Source: Hydractinia symbiolongicarpus
Taxonomy: Eukaryota > Cnidaria > Hydrozoa > Anthoathecata > Hydractiniidae
Direction of reading: 5' to 3'
DNA length: 64,000 nt
Assembly (NCBI RefSeq): GCF_029227915.1
Contig: NC_079888.1
Coordinates: 24,868,501 to 24,932,500 of the forward strand
Numbering within the stretch: the first letter of the stretch is position 1; each line of letters begins with the position of its first letter. Below, piece by piece: positions 27,366 to 38,512 of this stretch. The notes under the pieces were generated by a model. The model was given only the letters and a program-made list of their open reading frames with translations, searched no databases and had not been told where the DNA came from. Position numbers and translations under genes: made by a program.

Positions 27366-27568
27366 GTACCCGGGGTGTAAACTCATTTCCCGAACGATTT
27401 TTTAAATTATTATTTCACCACTAAAGCCCATGAGACTTGTAGTTTTTAAAAATGTTTTCATTTTTGATGAGACGCTGAATAAAAGAAGTTTAATTGCCGG
27501 CAAACGAAAACCCGCGACTTCCCGTAAATCCCGGACTCGGCCCGTATAGTCAAAAGTATACAAAGAAA
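27366..27568 (+). repeat. Subtype B monomer (type example)
   Basis: This 203-bp monomer is recognised by GTACCCGGGGTGTAAAC, the T-tract AAATTATTATTTCACC, AAAGCCCATGAG (not AAAACGCATGAG), GTAGTTTTTAAAAATG, TTAATTGCCGG and CGCGACTTCCCG, and it ends ACTCGG...GTCAAAAG. The TAAAAATG left arm shortens the inverted repeat at 81-102 by its outer pairs. In module I it follows subtype D and closes the four-monomer unit. Copies with TTTCAGCAC in place of TTTCACCAC form a sub-lineage (for example near 8162, 14446, 15663, 17688, 20523, 42014, 45259). Confidence 0.85.
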
Positions 27569-30279
27569 GTACCCAGGAAGTAAACTCATTTCCTGAACGA
27601 TTTTTTAAATTTTTTTTTCACCACTAAAATGCATGAGACTTGTAGTTTTCAAAAATGTTCTCATTTTTGATGAGACGCTGAATAAAAGAAGTTTAATCGC
27701 CGGTAAACGAAAACCCGCGACTTCCCGTAAATCCCGGACTCGGCCCGTATAGTCAAAAGTATACAAAGAAAGTACCCGGGGTGTAAACTCATTTCCCGAA
27801 CGATTTTTTAAATTATTTTTTCACCACTAAAAGGCATGAGACTTGTAGTTTTCAAAAATGTTTTCATTTTTGATGAGACGCTGAATAAAAGAAGTTTAAT
27901 CGCCGGCAAACGAAAACCCGCGATTTCCCGTAAATCCCGGGCTTGGCCCGTATAGTCAAAAGTATACAAAGAAAGTACCCAGGGAGTAAACTCATTTCCC
28001 GAACGATTTTTTAAATTAATTTTCACCACTAAGACGCATGAGACTTGTAGTTTTCAAAAATGTTCTCATTTTTGATGAGACGCTGAATAAAAGAAGTTTA
28101 ATCGCCGGTAAACGAAAACCCGCGACTTCCCGTAAATCCCGGACTCGGCCCGTATAGTCAAAAGTATACAAAGAAAGTACCCGGGGTGTAAACTCATTTC
28201 CCGAACGATTTTTTAAATTATTTTTTCACCACTAAAAGGCATGAGACTTGTAGTTTTCAAAAATGTTTTCATTTTTGATGAGACGCTGAATAAAAGAAGT
28301 TTAATCGCCGGCAAACGAAAACCCGCGATTTCCCGTAAATCCCGGGCTTGGCCCGTATAGTCAAAAGTATACAAAGAAAGTACCCAGGGAGTAAACTCAT
28401 TTCCCGAACGATTTTTTAAATTAATTTTCACCACTAAAACGCATGAGACTTGTAGTTTTCAGAAATGTTTTCATTTTTGATGAGACGCTTAATGAAAGTT
28501 GTTTAATCGCCGGCAAACAAAAACCCGCGATTTCCCGTAAATCCCGGGCTTGGCCCGTATAGTCGAATGTATACAAAGAAAGTACTCTGTGAGTAAACTC
28601 ATTTTCGAAAGGATTTTTTCAATTATCTTTTCACCACTAAAACGCATGAGACTGCAGTTTTCAAAAATGTTTTCATTTTTGATGAGAGGCTTAATAAAAG
28701 AGGTTTAATCGCGGCAAACGAAAACCCGCGATTTCTCGTAAATCCCGGGCTTGGCCCGTATAGTCGAATGTATACAAAAAAAGTACCCAGGGAGAAAACT
28801 CATTTCCTGAACGATTTTTTAAATTTTTTTTTCACCACTAAAAGGCATGAGACTTGTAGTTTTCAAAAATGTTTTCATTTTTGATGAGACGCTGAATAAA
28901 AGAAGTTTAATCGCCGGTAAACGAAAACCCGCGACTTCCCGTAAATCCCGGACTCGGCCCGTATAGTCAAAAGTATACAAAGAAAGTACCCGGGGTGTAA
29001 ACTCATTTCCCGAACGATTTTTTAAATTATTATTTCACCACTAAAGCCCATGAGACTTGTAGTTTTTAAAAATGTTTTCATTTTTGATGAGACGCTGAAT
29101 AAAAGAAGTTTAATTGCCGGCAAACGAAAACCCGCGACTTCCCGTAAATCCCGGACTCGGCCCGTATAGTCAAAAGTATACAAAGAAAGTACCCAGGAAG
29201 TAAACTCATTTCCTGAACGATTTTTTAAATTTTTTTTTCACCACTAAAATGCATGAGACTTGTAGTTTTCAAAAATGTTCTCATTTTTGATGAGACGCTG
29301 AATAAAAGAAGTTTAATCGCCGGTAAACGAAAACCCGGGACTTCCCGTAAATCCCGGACTCGGCCCGTATAGTCAAAAGTATACAAAGAAAGTACCCGGG
29401 GTGTAAACTCATTTCCCGAACGATTTTTTAAATTATTATTTCACCACTAAAGCCCATGAGACTTGTAGTTTTTAAAAATGTTTTCATTTTTGATGAGACG
29501 CTGAATAAAAGAAGTTTAATTGCCGGCAAACGAAAACCCGCGACTTCCCGTAAATCCCGGACTCGGCCCGTATAGTCAAAAGTATACAAAGAAAGTACCC
29601 AGGGAGTAAACTCATTTCCCGAACGATTTTTTAAATTAATTTCACCACTAAAACGCATGAGACTTGTAGTTTTCAGAAATGTTTTCATTTTTGATGAGAC
29701 GCTTAATGAAAGTTGTTTAATCGCCGGCAAACAAAAACCCGGGACTTCCCGTAAATCCCGGACTCGGCCCGTATAGTCAAAAGTATACAAAGAAAGTACC
29801 CGGGGTGTAAACTCATTTCCCGAACGATTTTTTAAATTATTATTTCACCACTAAAGCCCATGAGACTTGTAGTTTTTAAAAATGTTTTCATTTTTGATGA
29901 GACGCTGAATAAAAGAAGTTTAATTGCCGGCAAACGAAAACCCGCGACTTCCCGTAAATCCCGGACTCGGCCCGTATAGTCAAAAGTATACAAAGAAAGT
30001 ACCCAGGGAGTAAACTCATTTCCCGAACGATTTTTTAAATTAATTTCACCACTAAAACGCATGAGACTTGTAGTTTTCAGAAATGTTTTCATTTTTGATG
30101 AGACGCTTAATGAAAGTTGTTTAATCGCCGGCAAACAAAAACCCGCGATTTCCCGTAAATCCCGGGCTTGGCCCGTATAGTCGAATGTATACAAAGAAAG
30201 TACCCTGTGAGTAAACTCATTTCCGAAAGGATTTTTTCAATTATCTTTTCACCACTAAAACGCATGAGACTTGCAGTTT

Positions 30280-30301
30280 TCAAAAATGTTTTCATTTTTG
30301 A
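30280..30301. repeat. Inverted repeat (9-bp stem, 4-base loop) present in most monomers; example
   Basis: The left arm TCAAAAATG (30280-30288), loop TTTT (30289-30292) and right arm CATTTTTGA (30293-30301) are perfectly complementary. In the 203-bp consensus this is 81-102. B monomers (TAAAAATG) keep seven pairs, E and H monomers (CAGAAATG) have one mismatch, and some D monomers have loop TTCT. It could be a protein-binding dyad or a hairpin-forming site in single-stranded DNA; either role is inference. Confidence 0.8.
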
Positions 30302-30344
30302 TGAGAGGCTTAATAAAAGAGGTTTAATCGCCGGCAAACGAAAT

Positions 30345-30378
30345 CCCGCGATTTCCCGTAAATCCCGGGCTTGGCCCG
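30345..30378. other. Helically phased CCCG motifs in the GC-rich segment; example
   Basis: CCCG occurs at 30345, 30355, 30364 and 30375, spacings of 10, 9 and 11 bp, close to one DNA turn each. The pattern is present in nearly every monomer (consensus 146, 156, 165, 176), with A/T-containing spacers between. It may reflect origin from a short ancestral repeat, or rotational phasing on a nucleosome. Confidence 0.7.
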
Positions 30379-30388
30379 TATAGTCGAA
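30375..30388 (-). other. CENP-B-box-like sequence with spacer one base short; example
   Basis: On the minus strand the sequence reads TTCG ACT A TA CGGG. The known mammalian CENP-B box core is TTCG, four bases, A, two bases, CGGG. All nine fixed bases are present, but the first spacer has three bases. It occurs only in monomers ending GTCGAATG (C, E, H and relatives). Those ending GTCAAAAG lose the TTCG half. With the spacing changed, binding by a canonical CENP-B is doubtful, and the match may be chance. Confidence 0.35.
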
Positions 30389-30402
30389 TGTATACAAAGA
30401 AA

Positions 30403-30605
30403 GTACCCAGGGAGTAAACTCATTTCCTGAACGATTTTTTAAATTTTTTTTTCACCACTAAAATGCATGAGACTTGTAGTTTTCAAAAATGTTCTCATTT
30501 TTGATGAGACGCTGAATAAAAGAAGTTTAATCGCCGGTAAACGAAAACCCGCGACTTCCCGTAAATCCCGGACTCGGCCCGTATAGTCAAAAGTATACAA
30601 AGAAA
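30403..30605 (+). repeat. Subtype D monomer (type example)
   Basis: This 203-bp monomer is recognised by CCCAGGGAGTAAACTC, TTTCCTGAACG, a long T run (AAATTTTTTTTTCACC), AAAATGCATGAG or AAAACGCATGAG, CGCCGGTAAACG and CGCGACTTCCCG, and it ends ACTCGG...GTCAAAAG. A sub-lineage carries ATGTTCTCATT, which changes the hairpin loop from TTTT to TTCT (for example near 30490, 31099, 31908, 33733, 36166). It sits between C and B in module I. Confidence 0.85.
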
Positions 30606-31416
30606 GTACCCGGGGTGTAAACTCATTTCCCGAACGATTTTTTAAATTATTATTTCACCACTAAAGCCCATGAGACTTGTAGTTTTTAGAAATGTTTTCA
30701 TTTTTGATGAGACGCTGAATAAAAGAAGTTTAATTGCCGGCAAACGAAAACCCGCGACTTCCCGTAAATCCAGGACTCGGCCCGTAAAGTCAAAAGTATA
30801 CAAAGAAAGTACCCAGGGAGTAAACTCATTTCCCGAACGATTTTTTAAATTAATTTTCACCACTAAAACGCATGAGAGTTGTAGTTTTCAGAAATGTTTT
30901 TATTTTTGATGAGACGCTTAATGAAAGTTGTTTAATCGCCGGCAAACAAAAACCCGCGATTTCCCGTAAATCCCGGGCTTGGCCCGTATAGTCGAATGTA
31001 TACAAAGAAAGTACCCAGGGAGTAAACTCATTTCCTGAACGATTTTTTAAATTTTTTTTTCACCACTAAAATGCATGAGACTTGTAGTTTTCAAAAATGT
31101 TCTCATTTTTGATGAGACGCTGAATAAAAGAAGTTTAATCGCCGGTAAACGAAAACCCGCGACTTCCCGTAAATCCCGGACTCGGCCCGTATAGTCAAAA
31201 GTATACAAAGAAAGTACCCGGGGTGTAAACTCATTTCCCGAACGATTTTTTAAATTATTATTTCACCACTAAAGCCCATGAGACTTGTAGTTTTTAAAAA
31301 TGTTTTCATTTTTGATGAGACGCTGAATAAAAGAAGTTTAATTGCCGGCAAACGAAAACCCGCGACTTCCCGTAAATCCCGGACTCGGCCCGTATAGTCA
31401 AAAGTATACAAAGAAA

Positions 31417-32226
31417 GTACCCAGGGAGTAAACTCATTTCCCGAACGATTTTTTAAATTAATTTCACCACTAAAACGCATGAGACTTGTAGTTTTCAGAA
31501 ATGTTTTCATTTTTGATGAGACGCTTAATGAAAGTTGTTTAATCGCCGGCAAACAAAAACCCGCGATTTCCCGTAAATCCCGGGCTTGGCCCGTATAGTC
31601 GAATGTATACAAAGAAAGTACCCTGTGAGTAAACTCATTTCCGAAAGGATTTTTTCAATTATCTTTTCACCACTAAAACGCATGAGACTTGCAGTTTTCA
31701 AAAATGTTTTCATTTTTGATGAGAGGCTTAATAAAAGAGGTTTAATCGCCGGCAAACGAAATCCCGCGATTTCCCGTAAATCCCGGGCTTGGCCCGTATA
31801 GTCGAATGTATACAAAGAAAGTACCCAGGGAGTAAACTCATTTCCTGAACGATTTTTTAAATTTTTTTTTCACCACTAAAATGCATGAGACTTGTAGTTT
31901 TCAAAAATGTTCTCATTTTTGATGAGACGCTGAATAAAAGAAGTTTAATCGCCGGTAAACGAAAACCCGCGACTTCCCGTAAATCCCGGACTCGGCCCGT
32001 ATAGTCAAAAGTATACAAAGAAAGTACCCGGGGTGTAAACTCATTTCCCGAACGATTTTTTAAATTATTATTTCACCACTAAAGCCCATGAGACTTGTAG
32101 TTTTTAGAAATGTTTTCATTTTTGATGAGACGCTGAATAAAAGAAGTTTAATTGCCGGCAAACGAAAACCCGCGACTTCCCGTAAATCCAGGACTCGGCC
32201 CGTGTAGTCAAAAGTATACAAAGAAA
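31417..32226 (+). repeat. Higher-order module I copy (E-C-D-B)
   Basis: This is the duplicate of 29999-30808 shifted by 1418 bp (seven monomers). It shares the one-base-short AAATTAATTTCACC in E, the ATGTTCTCATT loop variant in D and AAATCCAGG in B. It differs at CCCGTGTAGTC versus CCCGTAAAGTC in B. Confidence 0.82.
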
Positions 32227-34050
32227 GTACCCAGGGAGTAAACTCATTTCCCGAACGATTTTTTAAATTAATTTTCACCACTAAAACGCATGAGAGTTGT
32301 AGTTTTCAGAAATGTTTTTATTTTTGATGAGACGCTTAATGAAAGTTGTTTAATCGCCGGCAAACAAAAACCCGCGATTTCCCGTAAATCCCGGGCTTGG
32401 CCCGTATAGTCGAATGTATACAAAGAAAGTACCCAGGGAGTAAACTCATTTCCTGAACGATTTTTTAAATTTTTTTTTCACCACTAAAACGCATGAGACT
32501 TGTAGTTTTCAAAAATGTTTTCATTTTTGATGAGACGCTGAATAAAAGAAGTTTAATCGCCGGTAAACGAAAACCCGCGACTTCCCGTAAATCCCGGACT
32601 CGGCCCGTATAGTCAAAAGTATACAAAGAAAGTACCCGGGGTGTAAACTCATTTCCTGAACGATTTTTTAAATTATTATTTCACCACTAAAGCCCATGAG
32701 ACTTGTAGTTTTTAAAAATGTTTTCATTTTTGATGAGACGCTGAATAAAAGAAGTTTAATCGCCGGTAAACGAAAACCCGCGACTTCCCGTAAATCCCGG
32801 ACTCGGCCCGTATAGTCAAAAGTATACAAAGAAAGTACCCGGGGTGTAAACTCATTTCCCGAACGATTTTTTAAATTATTATTTCACCACTAAAGCCCAT
32901 GAGACTTGTAGTTTTTAAAAATGTTTTCATTTTTGATGAGACGCTGAATAAAAAAAGTTTAATTGCCGGCAAACGAAAACCCGCGACTTCCCGTAAATCC
33001 CGGACTCGGCCCGTATAGTCAAAAGTATACAAAGAAAGTACCCAGGGAGTAAACTCATTTCCCGAACGATTTTTTAAATTAATTTTCACCACTAAAACGC
33101 ATGAGACTTGTAGTTTTCAAAAATGTTTTCATTTTTGATGAGACGCTGAATAAAAGAAGTTTAATCGCCGGTAAACGAAAACCCGCGACTTCCCGTAAAT
33201 CCCGGACTCGGCCCGTATAGTCAAAAGTATACAAAGAAAGTACCCGGGGTGTAAACTCATTTCCCGAACGATTTTTTAAATTATTACTTCACCACTAAAG
33301 CCCATGAGACTTGTAGTTTTTAAAAATGTTTTCATTTTTGATGAGACGCTGAATAAAAGAAGTTTAATTGCCGGCAAACGAAAACCCGCGACTTCCCGTA
33401 AATCCCGGACTCGGCCCGTATAGTCAAAAGTATACAAAGAAAGTACCCAGGGAGTAAACTCATTTCCCGAACGATTTTTTAAATTAATTTTCACCACTAA
33501 AACGCAGGAGACTTGTAGTTTTCAAAAATGTTTTCATTTTTGATGAGAGGCTTAATAAAAGAGGTTTAATCGCCGGCAAACGAAATCCCGCGATTTCCCG
33601 TAAATCCCGGGCTTGGCCCGTATAGTCGAATGTATACAAAGAAAGTACCCAGGAAGTAAACTCATTTCCTGAACGATTTTTTAAATTTTTTTTTCACCAC
33701 TAAAATGCATGAGACTTGTAGTTTTCAAAAATGTTCTCATTTTTGATGAGACGCTGAATAAAAGAAGTTTAATCGCCGGTAAACGAAAACCCGCGACTTC
33801 CCGTAAATCCCGGACTCGGCCCGTATAGTCAAAAGTATACAAAGAAAGTACCCGGGGTGTAAACTCATTTCCCGAACGATTTTTTAAAATATTATTTCAC
33901 CACTAAAGCCCATGAGACTTGTAGTTTTTAAAAATGTTTTCATTTTTGATGAGACGCTGAATAAAAGAAGTTTAATTGCCGGCAAACGAAAACCCGCGAC
34001 TTCCCGTAAATCCCGGACTCGGCCCGTATAGTCAAAAGTATACAAAGAAA

Positions 34051-34252
34051 GTACCCAGGGAGTAAACTCATTTCCCGAACGATTTTTTAAATTAATTTTC
34101 ACCACTAAAACGCATGAGACTTGTAGTTTTCAGAAATGTTTTTATTTTTGATGAGACGCTTAATGAAAGTTGTTTAATCGCCGGCAAACAAAAACCCGCG
34201 ATTTCCCGTAAATCCCGGGCTTGGCCCGTATAGTTGAATGTATACAAAGAAA
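34051..34252 (+). repeat. Subtype E monomer (type example)
   Basis: This 202-bp monomer is recognised by CCCAGGGAG, TTTCCCGAACG, the palindromic AAATTAATTT, GTTTTCAGAAATG, GACGCTTAATGAAAGTTG and CGGCAAACAAAAACCCG, and it ends GGGCTTGG...GTCGAATG (GTTGAATG in this copy). The CAGAAATG left arm puts one mismatch in the 81-102 inverted repeat. It is regularly followed by subtype C. Copies with AAATTAATTTCACC (one T fewer) occur near 29635, 30040 and 31455 and mark a shared ancestor. Confidence 0.83.
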
Positions 34253-36879
34253 GTACCCTGTGAGTAAACTCATTTCCGAAACGATTTTTTCAATTATCTT
34301 TTCACCACTAAAACGCATGAGACTTGCAGTTTTCAAAAATGTTTTCATTTTTGATGAGAGGTTTAATAAAAGAGGTTTAATCGCCGGCAAACGAAATCCC
34401 GCGATTTCCCGTAAATCCCGGGCTTGGCCCGTATAGTCGAATGTACACAAAGAAAGTACCCAGGGAGTAAACTCATTTCCCGAACGATTATTTAAATTTT
34501 TTTTTCACCACTAAAACGCATGAGACTTGTAGTTTTCAAAAATGTTTTCATTTTTGATGAGAGGCTTAATAAAGGAGGTTTAATCGCCGGCAAACGAAAT
34601 CCCGCGATTTCCCGTAAATCCCGGTCTCGGCCCGTATAGTCAAAAGTATACAAGGAAAGTACCCAGTGAGTAAACTCATTTCCCTAACGAATTTTTAAAT
34701 TATTTTTTCACCACTAAAACGCATGAGACTTGTAGTTTTCAAAAATGTTTTCATTTTTGATGAGACGCTGAATAAAAGAAGTTTAATTGCCGGGAAACGA
34801 AAACCCGCGACTTCCCGTAAATCCCGGACTCGGCCCGTATAGTCAAAAGTATACAAAGAAAGTACCCAGGGAGTAAACTCATTTCCCGAACGATTTTTTA
34901 AATTAATTTTCACCACTAAAACGCATGAGACTTGTAGTTTTCAGAAATGTTTTCATTTTTGATGAGACCCTTAATGGAAGTTGTTTAATCGCCGGCAAAC
35001 AAAAACCCGCGATTTCCCGTAAATCCCGGACTCGGCCCGTATAGTCAAAAGTATACAAAGAAAGTACCCTGTGAGTAAACTCATTTCCGAAAGGATTTTT
35101 TCAATTATCTTTTCACCACTAAAACGCATGAGACTTGCAGTTTTTAAAAATGTTTTCATTTTTGATGAGAGGCTTAATAAAAGAGGTTTAATCGCCGGCA
35201 AACGAAATCCCGCGATTTCCCGTAAATCCCGGGCTTGGCCCGTATAGTCGAATGTATAAAAAGAAAGTACCCAGGGAGTAAACTCATTTCCTGAACGATT
35301 TTTTAAATTTTTTTTTTAACCACTAAAATGCATGAGACTTGTAGTTTTCAGAAATGTTTTCATTTTTGATGAGACGCTTAATGAAAGTGGTTTAATCGCC
35401 GGCAAACGAAAAACCGCGATTTCCCGTAAATCCCGGCTTGGCCCGTATAGTCAAAAGTTTACAAAGAAAGTACCCAGGGAGTAAACTTCTTTCCCCGAAC
35501 GATTTTTTAAATTATTTTTTCACCACTAAAACGCATGAGACTTGTAGTTTTCAAAAATGTTTTCATTTTTGATGAGACGCTGAATAAAAGAAGTTTAATC
35601 GCCGGCAAACGAAAACCCGCGATTTCCCGTAAATCCCGGGCTTGGCCCGTATAGTCAAAAGTATACAAAGAAAGTACCCAGGGTGTAAATTCATTTCCCG
35701 AACGATTTTTTAAATTATTTTTTCACCACTAAAAGGCATGAGACTTGTAGTTTTCAAAAATGTTTTCATTTTTGATGAGACGCTGAATAAAAGAAGTTTA
35801 ATCGCCGGCAAACGAAAACCTGCGATTTCCCGTAAATCCCGGACTCGGCCCGTATAGTCAAAAGTATACAAAGAAAGTACCCAGGGAGTAAACTCATTTC
35901 CCGAACGATTTTTTAAATTAATTTTCACCACTAAAACGCATGAGACTTGTAGTTTTCAAAAATGTTTTCATTTTTGATGAGAGGCTTAATAAAAGAGGTT
36001 TAATCGCCGGCAAACGAAATCCCGCGATTTCCCGTAAATCCCGGGCTTGGCCCGTATAGTCGAATGTATACAAAGAAAGTACCCAGGGAGTAAACTCATT
36101 TCCTGAACGATTTTTTAAATTTTTTTTTCACCACTAAAATGCATGAGACTTGTAGTTTTCAAAAATGTTCTCATTTTTGATGAGACGCTGAATAAAAGAA
36201 GTTTAATCGCCGCTAAACGAAAACCCGCGACTTCCCGTAAATCCCGGACTCGGCCCGTATAGTCAAAAGTATACAAAGAAAGTACCCGGGGTGTAAACTC
36301 ATTTCCCGAACGATTTTTTAAAATATTATTTCACCACTAAAGCCCATGAGACTTGTAGTTTTTAAAAATGTTTTCATTTTTGATGAGACGCTGAATAAAA
36401 GAAGTTTAATTGCCGGCAAACGAAAACCCGCGACTTCCCGTAAATCCCGGACTCGGCCCGTATAGTCAAAAGTATACAAAGAAAGTACCCAGGGAGTAAA
36501 CTCATTTCCCGAACGATTTTTTAAATTAATTTTCACCACTAAAACGCATGAGACTTGTAGTTTTCAGAAATGTTTTTATTTTTGATGAGACGCTTAATGA
36601 AAGTTGTTTAATCGCCGGCAAACAAAAACCCGCGATTTCCCGTAAATCCCGGGCTTGGCCCGTATAGTTGAATGTATACAAAGAAAGTACCCTGTGAGTA
36701 AACTCATTTCCGAAACGATTTTTTCAATTATCTTTTCACCACTAAAACGCATGAGACTTGCAGTTTTCAAAAATGTTTTCATTTTTGATGAGAGGTTTAA
36801 TAAAAGAGGTTTAATCGCCGGCAAACGAAATCCCGCGATTTCCCGTAAATCCCGGGCTTGGCCCGTATAGTCAAATGTA

Positions 36880-37290
36880 CACAAAGAAAGTACCCAGGGA
36901 GTAAACTCATTTCCCGAACGATTATTTAAATTTTTTTTTCACCACTAAAACGCATGAGACTTGTAGTTTTCAAAAATGTTTTCATTTTTGATGAGACGCT
37001 GAATAAAAGAAGTTTAATCGCCGGCAAACGAAATCCCGCGATTTCCCGTAAATCCCGGGCTTGGCCCGTATAGTCAAATGTACACAAAGAAAGTACCCAG
37101 GGAGTAAACTCATTTCCCGAACGATTATTTAAATTTTTTTTTCACCACTAAAACGCATGAGACTTGTAGTTTTCAAAAATGTTTTCATTTTTGATGAGAC
37201 GCTGAATAAAAGAAGTTTAATCGCCGGCAAACGAAATCCCGCGATTTCCCGTAAATCCCGGTCTCGGCCCGTATAGTCAAAAGTATACAA
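36880..37290 (+). repeat. Single-monomer tandem duplication
   Basis: Two adjacent monomers share AAATGTACACAAAG before them, AACGATTATTTAAATT, the long T run, and CGAAATCCCGCGATTT. They are the same by eye until the right end, where one finishes GGGCTTGG and the other GGTCTCGG. This is the smallest step size of the array's expansion. Confidence 0.72.
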
Positions 37291-38512
37291 GGAAAGTATC
37301 CAGTGGGTAAACTCATTTCCCTAACGAATTTTTAAATTATTTTTTCACCACTAAAACGCATGAGACTTGTAGTTTTCAAAAATGTTTTCATTTTTGATGA
37401 GACGCTGAATAAAAGAAGTTTAATTGCCGGGAAACGAAAACCCGCGACTTCCCGTAAATCCCGGACTCGGCCCGTATAGTCAAAAGTTTACAAAGAAAGT
37501 ACCCAGGGAGTAAACTCATTTCCCGAACGATTTTTTAAATTAATTTTCACCACTAAAACGCATGAGACTTGTAGTTTTCAGAAATGTTTTCATTTTTGAT
37601 GAGACCCTTAATGAAAGTTGTTTAATCGCCGGCAAACAAAAACCCGCGATTTCCCGTAAATCCCGGGCTGGGCCCGTATAGTCGAATGTATACAAAGAAA
37701 GTACCCTGTGAGTAAACTCATTTCCGAAAGGATTTTTTCAATTATCTTTTCACCACTAAAACGCATGAGACTTGCAGTTTTCAAAAATGTTTTCATTTTT
37801 GATGAGAGGCTTAATAAAAGAGGTTTAATCGCCGGCAAACGAAATCCCGCGATTTCCCGTAAATCCCGGGCTTGGCCTGTATAGTCGAATGTATAAAAAG
37901 AAAGTACCCAGGGAGTAAACTCATTTCCTGAACGATTTTTTAAATTTTTTTTTCACCACTAAAATGCATGAGACTTGTAGTTTTCAGAAATGTTTTCATT
38001 TTTGATGAGACGCTTAATGAAAGTGGTTTAATCGCCGGCAAACGAAAAACCGCGATTTCCCGTAAATCCCGGCTTGGCCCGTATAGTCAAAAGTATACAA
38101 AGAAAGTACCCAGGGAGTAAACTTCTTTCCCCGAACGATTTTTTAAATTATTTTTTCACCACTAAAACGCATGAGACTTGTAGTTTTCAAAAATGTTTTC
38201 ATTTTTGATGAGACGCTGAATAAAAGAAGTTTAATCGCCGGCAAACGAAAACCCGCGATTTCCCGTAAATCCCGGGCTTGGCCCGTATAGTCAAAAGTAT
38301 ACAAAGAAAGTACCCAGGGTGTAAACTCATTTCCCGAACGATTTTTTAAATTATTTTTTCACCACTAAAAAGCATGAGACTTGAAGTTTTCAAAAATGTT
38401 TTCATTTTTGATGAGACGCTGAATAAAAGAAGTTTAATCGCCGGCAAACGAAAACCTGCGATTTCCCGTAAATCCCGGACTCGGCCCGTATAGTCAAAAG
38501 TATACAAAGAAA

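Larger units (their letters stand above)
30200..30402 (+). repeat. Subtype C monomer (type example)
   Basis: This 203-bp monomer is recognised by GTACCCTGTGAG, TTTCCGAAAGGATTTTTTC, AATTATCTTTTCACC, GACTTGCAG, GATGAGAGGCTTAATAAAAG, AGGTTTAATCG and CGAAATCCCGCGATTT, and it ends GGGCTTGG...GTCGAATG. Other C monomers start at 1825, 3851, 4864, 7705, 9123, 10136, 16625, 18650, 31618, 34253, 35064, 36687, 37701, 39934, 41557, 44804, 45817, 46020, 46831, 48046, 48837, 50053, 51878, 53094, 55527, 56541, 57149, 57960, 60597, 62422 and 63233. A GTACTCTGTGAG version starts at 23314, 24732, 26961 and 28582. It is nearly always preceded by E and followed by D, which makes it the best marker of module I. 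Confidence 0.88.
29999..30808 (+). repeat. Higher-order module I copy (E-C-D-B)
   Basis: Four consecutive monomers: E 29999-30199, C 30200-30402, D 30403-30605, B 30606-30808. The same order is found at 31417-32226, 8922-9731 and 9935-10744, and with changes at many further places. B here has two rare marks (AAATCCAGGACTCGG and CCCGTAAAGTC). The first is shared with the copy at 31.4 kb. Confidence 0.83.
29743..32489 (+). repeat. Seven-monomer duplication, 1418-bp offset (29743-31071 matches 31161-32489)
   Basis: The block contains E-C-D-B followed by E' and D'. Shared rare marks are AAATTAATTTCACC, ATGTTCTCATT, AAATCCAGGACTCGG and CATGAGAGTTG. A two-monomer copy of the preceding B-E pair (29428 versus 29832, shift 404) shows that an earlier small duplication happened next to it. 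Confidence 0.8.
33520..38340 (+). repeat. Twelve/thirteen-monomer duplication (33.5-35.7 kb matches 35.95-38.3 kb)
   Basis: The left part is shifted by 2434 bp (twelve monomers) and includes the private AAAATATTATTTCACC B monomer at 33887 and 36321. The right part is shifted by 2637 bp (thirteen monomers) and includes GCCGGGAAACG, GAGACCCTTAATG and AAACTTCTTTCCCCG. The extra monomer in the second copy is explained by the single-monomer duplication at about 36.88-37.29 kb. Confidence 0.75.

Noticed and set aside
29428-30194. Open reading frames of 60-122 codons on the minus strand, including two of 120 codons, often starting with a similar residue pattern
   Set aside because: They are the satellite read in one frame. 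The monomer is 202-203 bp, not a multiple of three, so the frame shifts at each copy. The same 'protein' recurs tens of times with every subtype substitution and no sign of codon constraint, start context or domain.
30168-30383. 71-codon plus-strand frame recurring over each C monomer
   Set aside because: It overlaps an equally long minus-strand frame in the same DNA, begins at a TTG inside the repeat, and exists only because C monomers lack one stop codon.
30371-30390. Possible RNA polymerase III A/B box (TGGCCCGTATAGTCGAAT)
   Set aside because: TGGC, AGTCG and TCGAAT resemble parts of the boxes, but the spacing and remaining bases do not fit. No tRNA-like fold or downstream box is present.
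30403-30605. Identity with known satellites such as alpha satellite (171 bp) or the 178-180-bp plant centromere repeats
   Set aside because: The period is about 203 bp and I recognise no shared sequence beyond the imperfect CENP-B-box-like stretch.
36880-37290. Telomeric or microsatellite tracts
   Set aside because: Only T runs up to about nine or ten bases occur. No (TTAGGG)-like or other short tandem motif was found.
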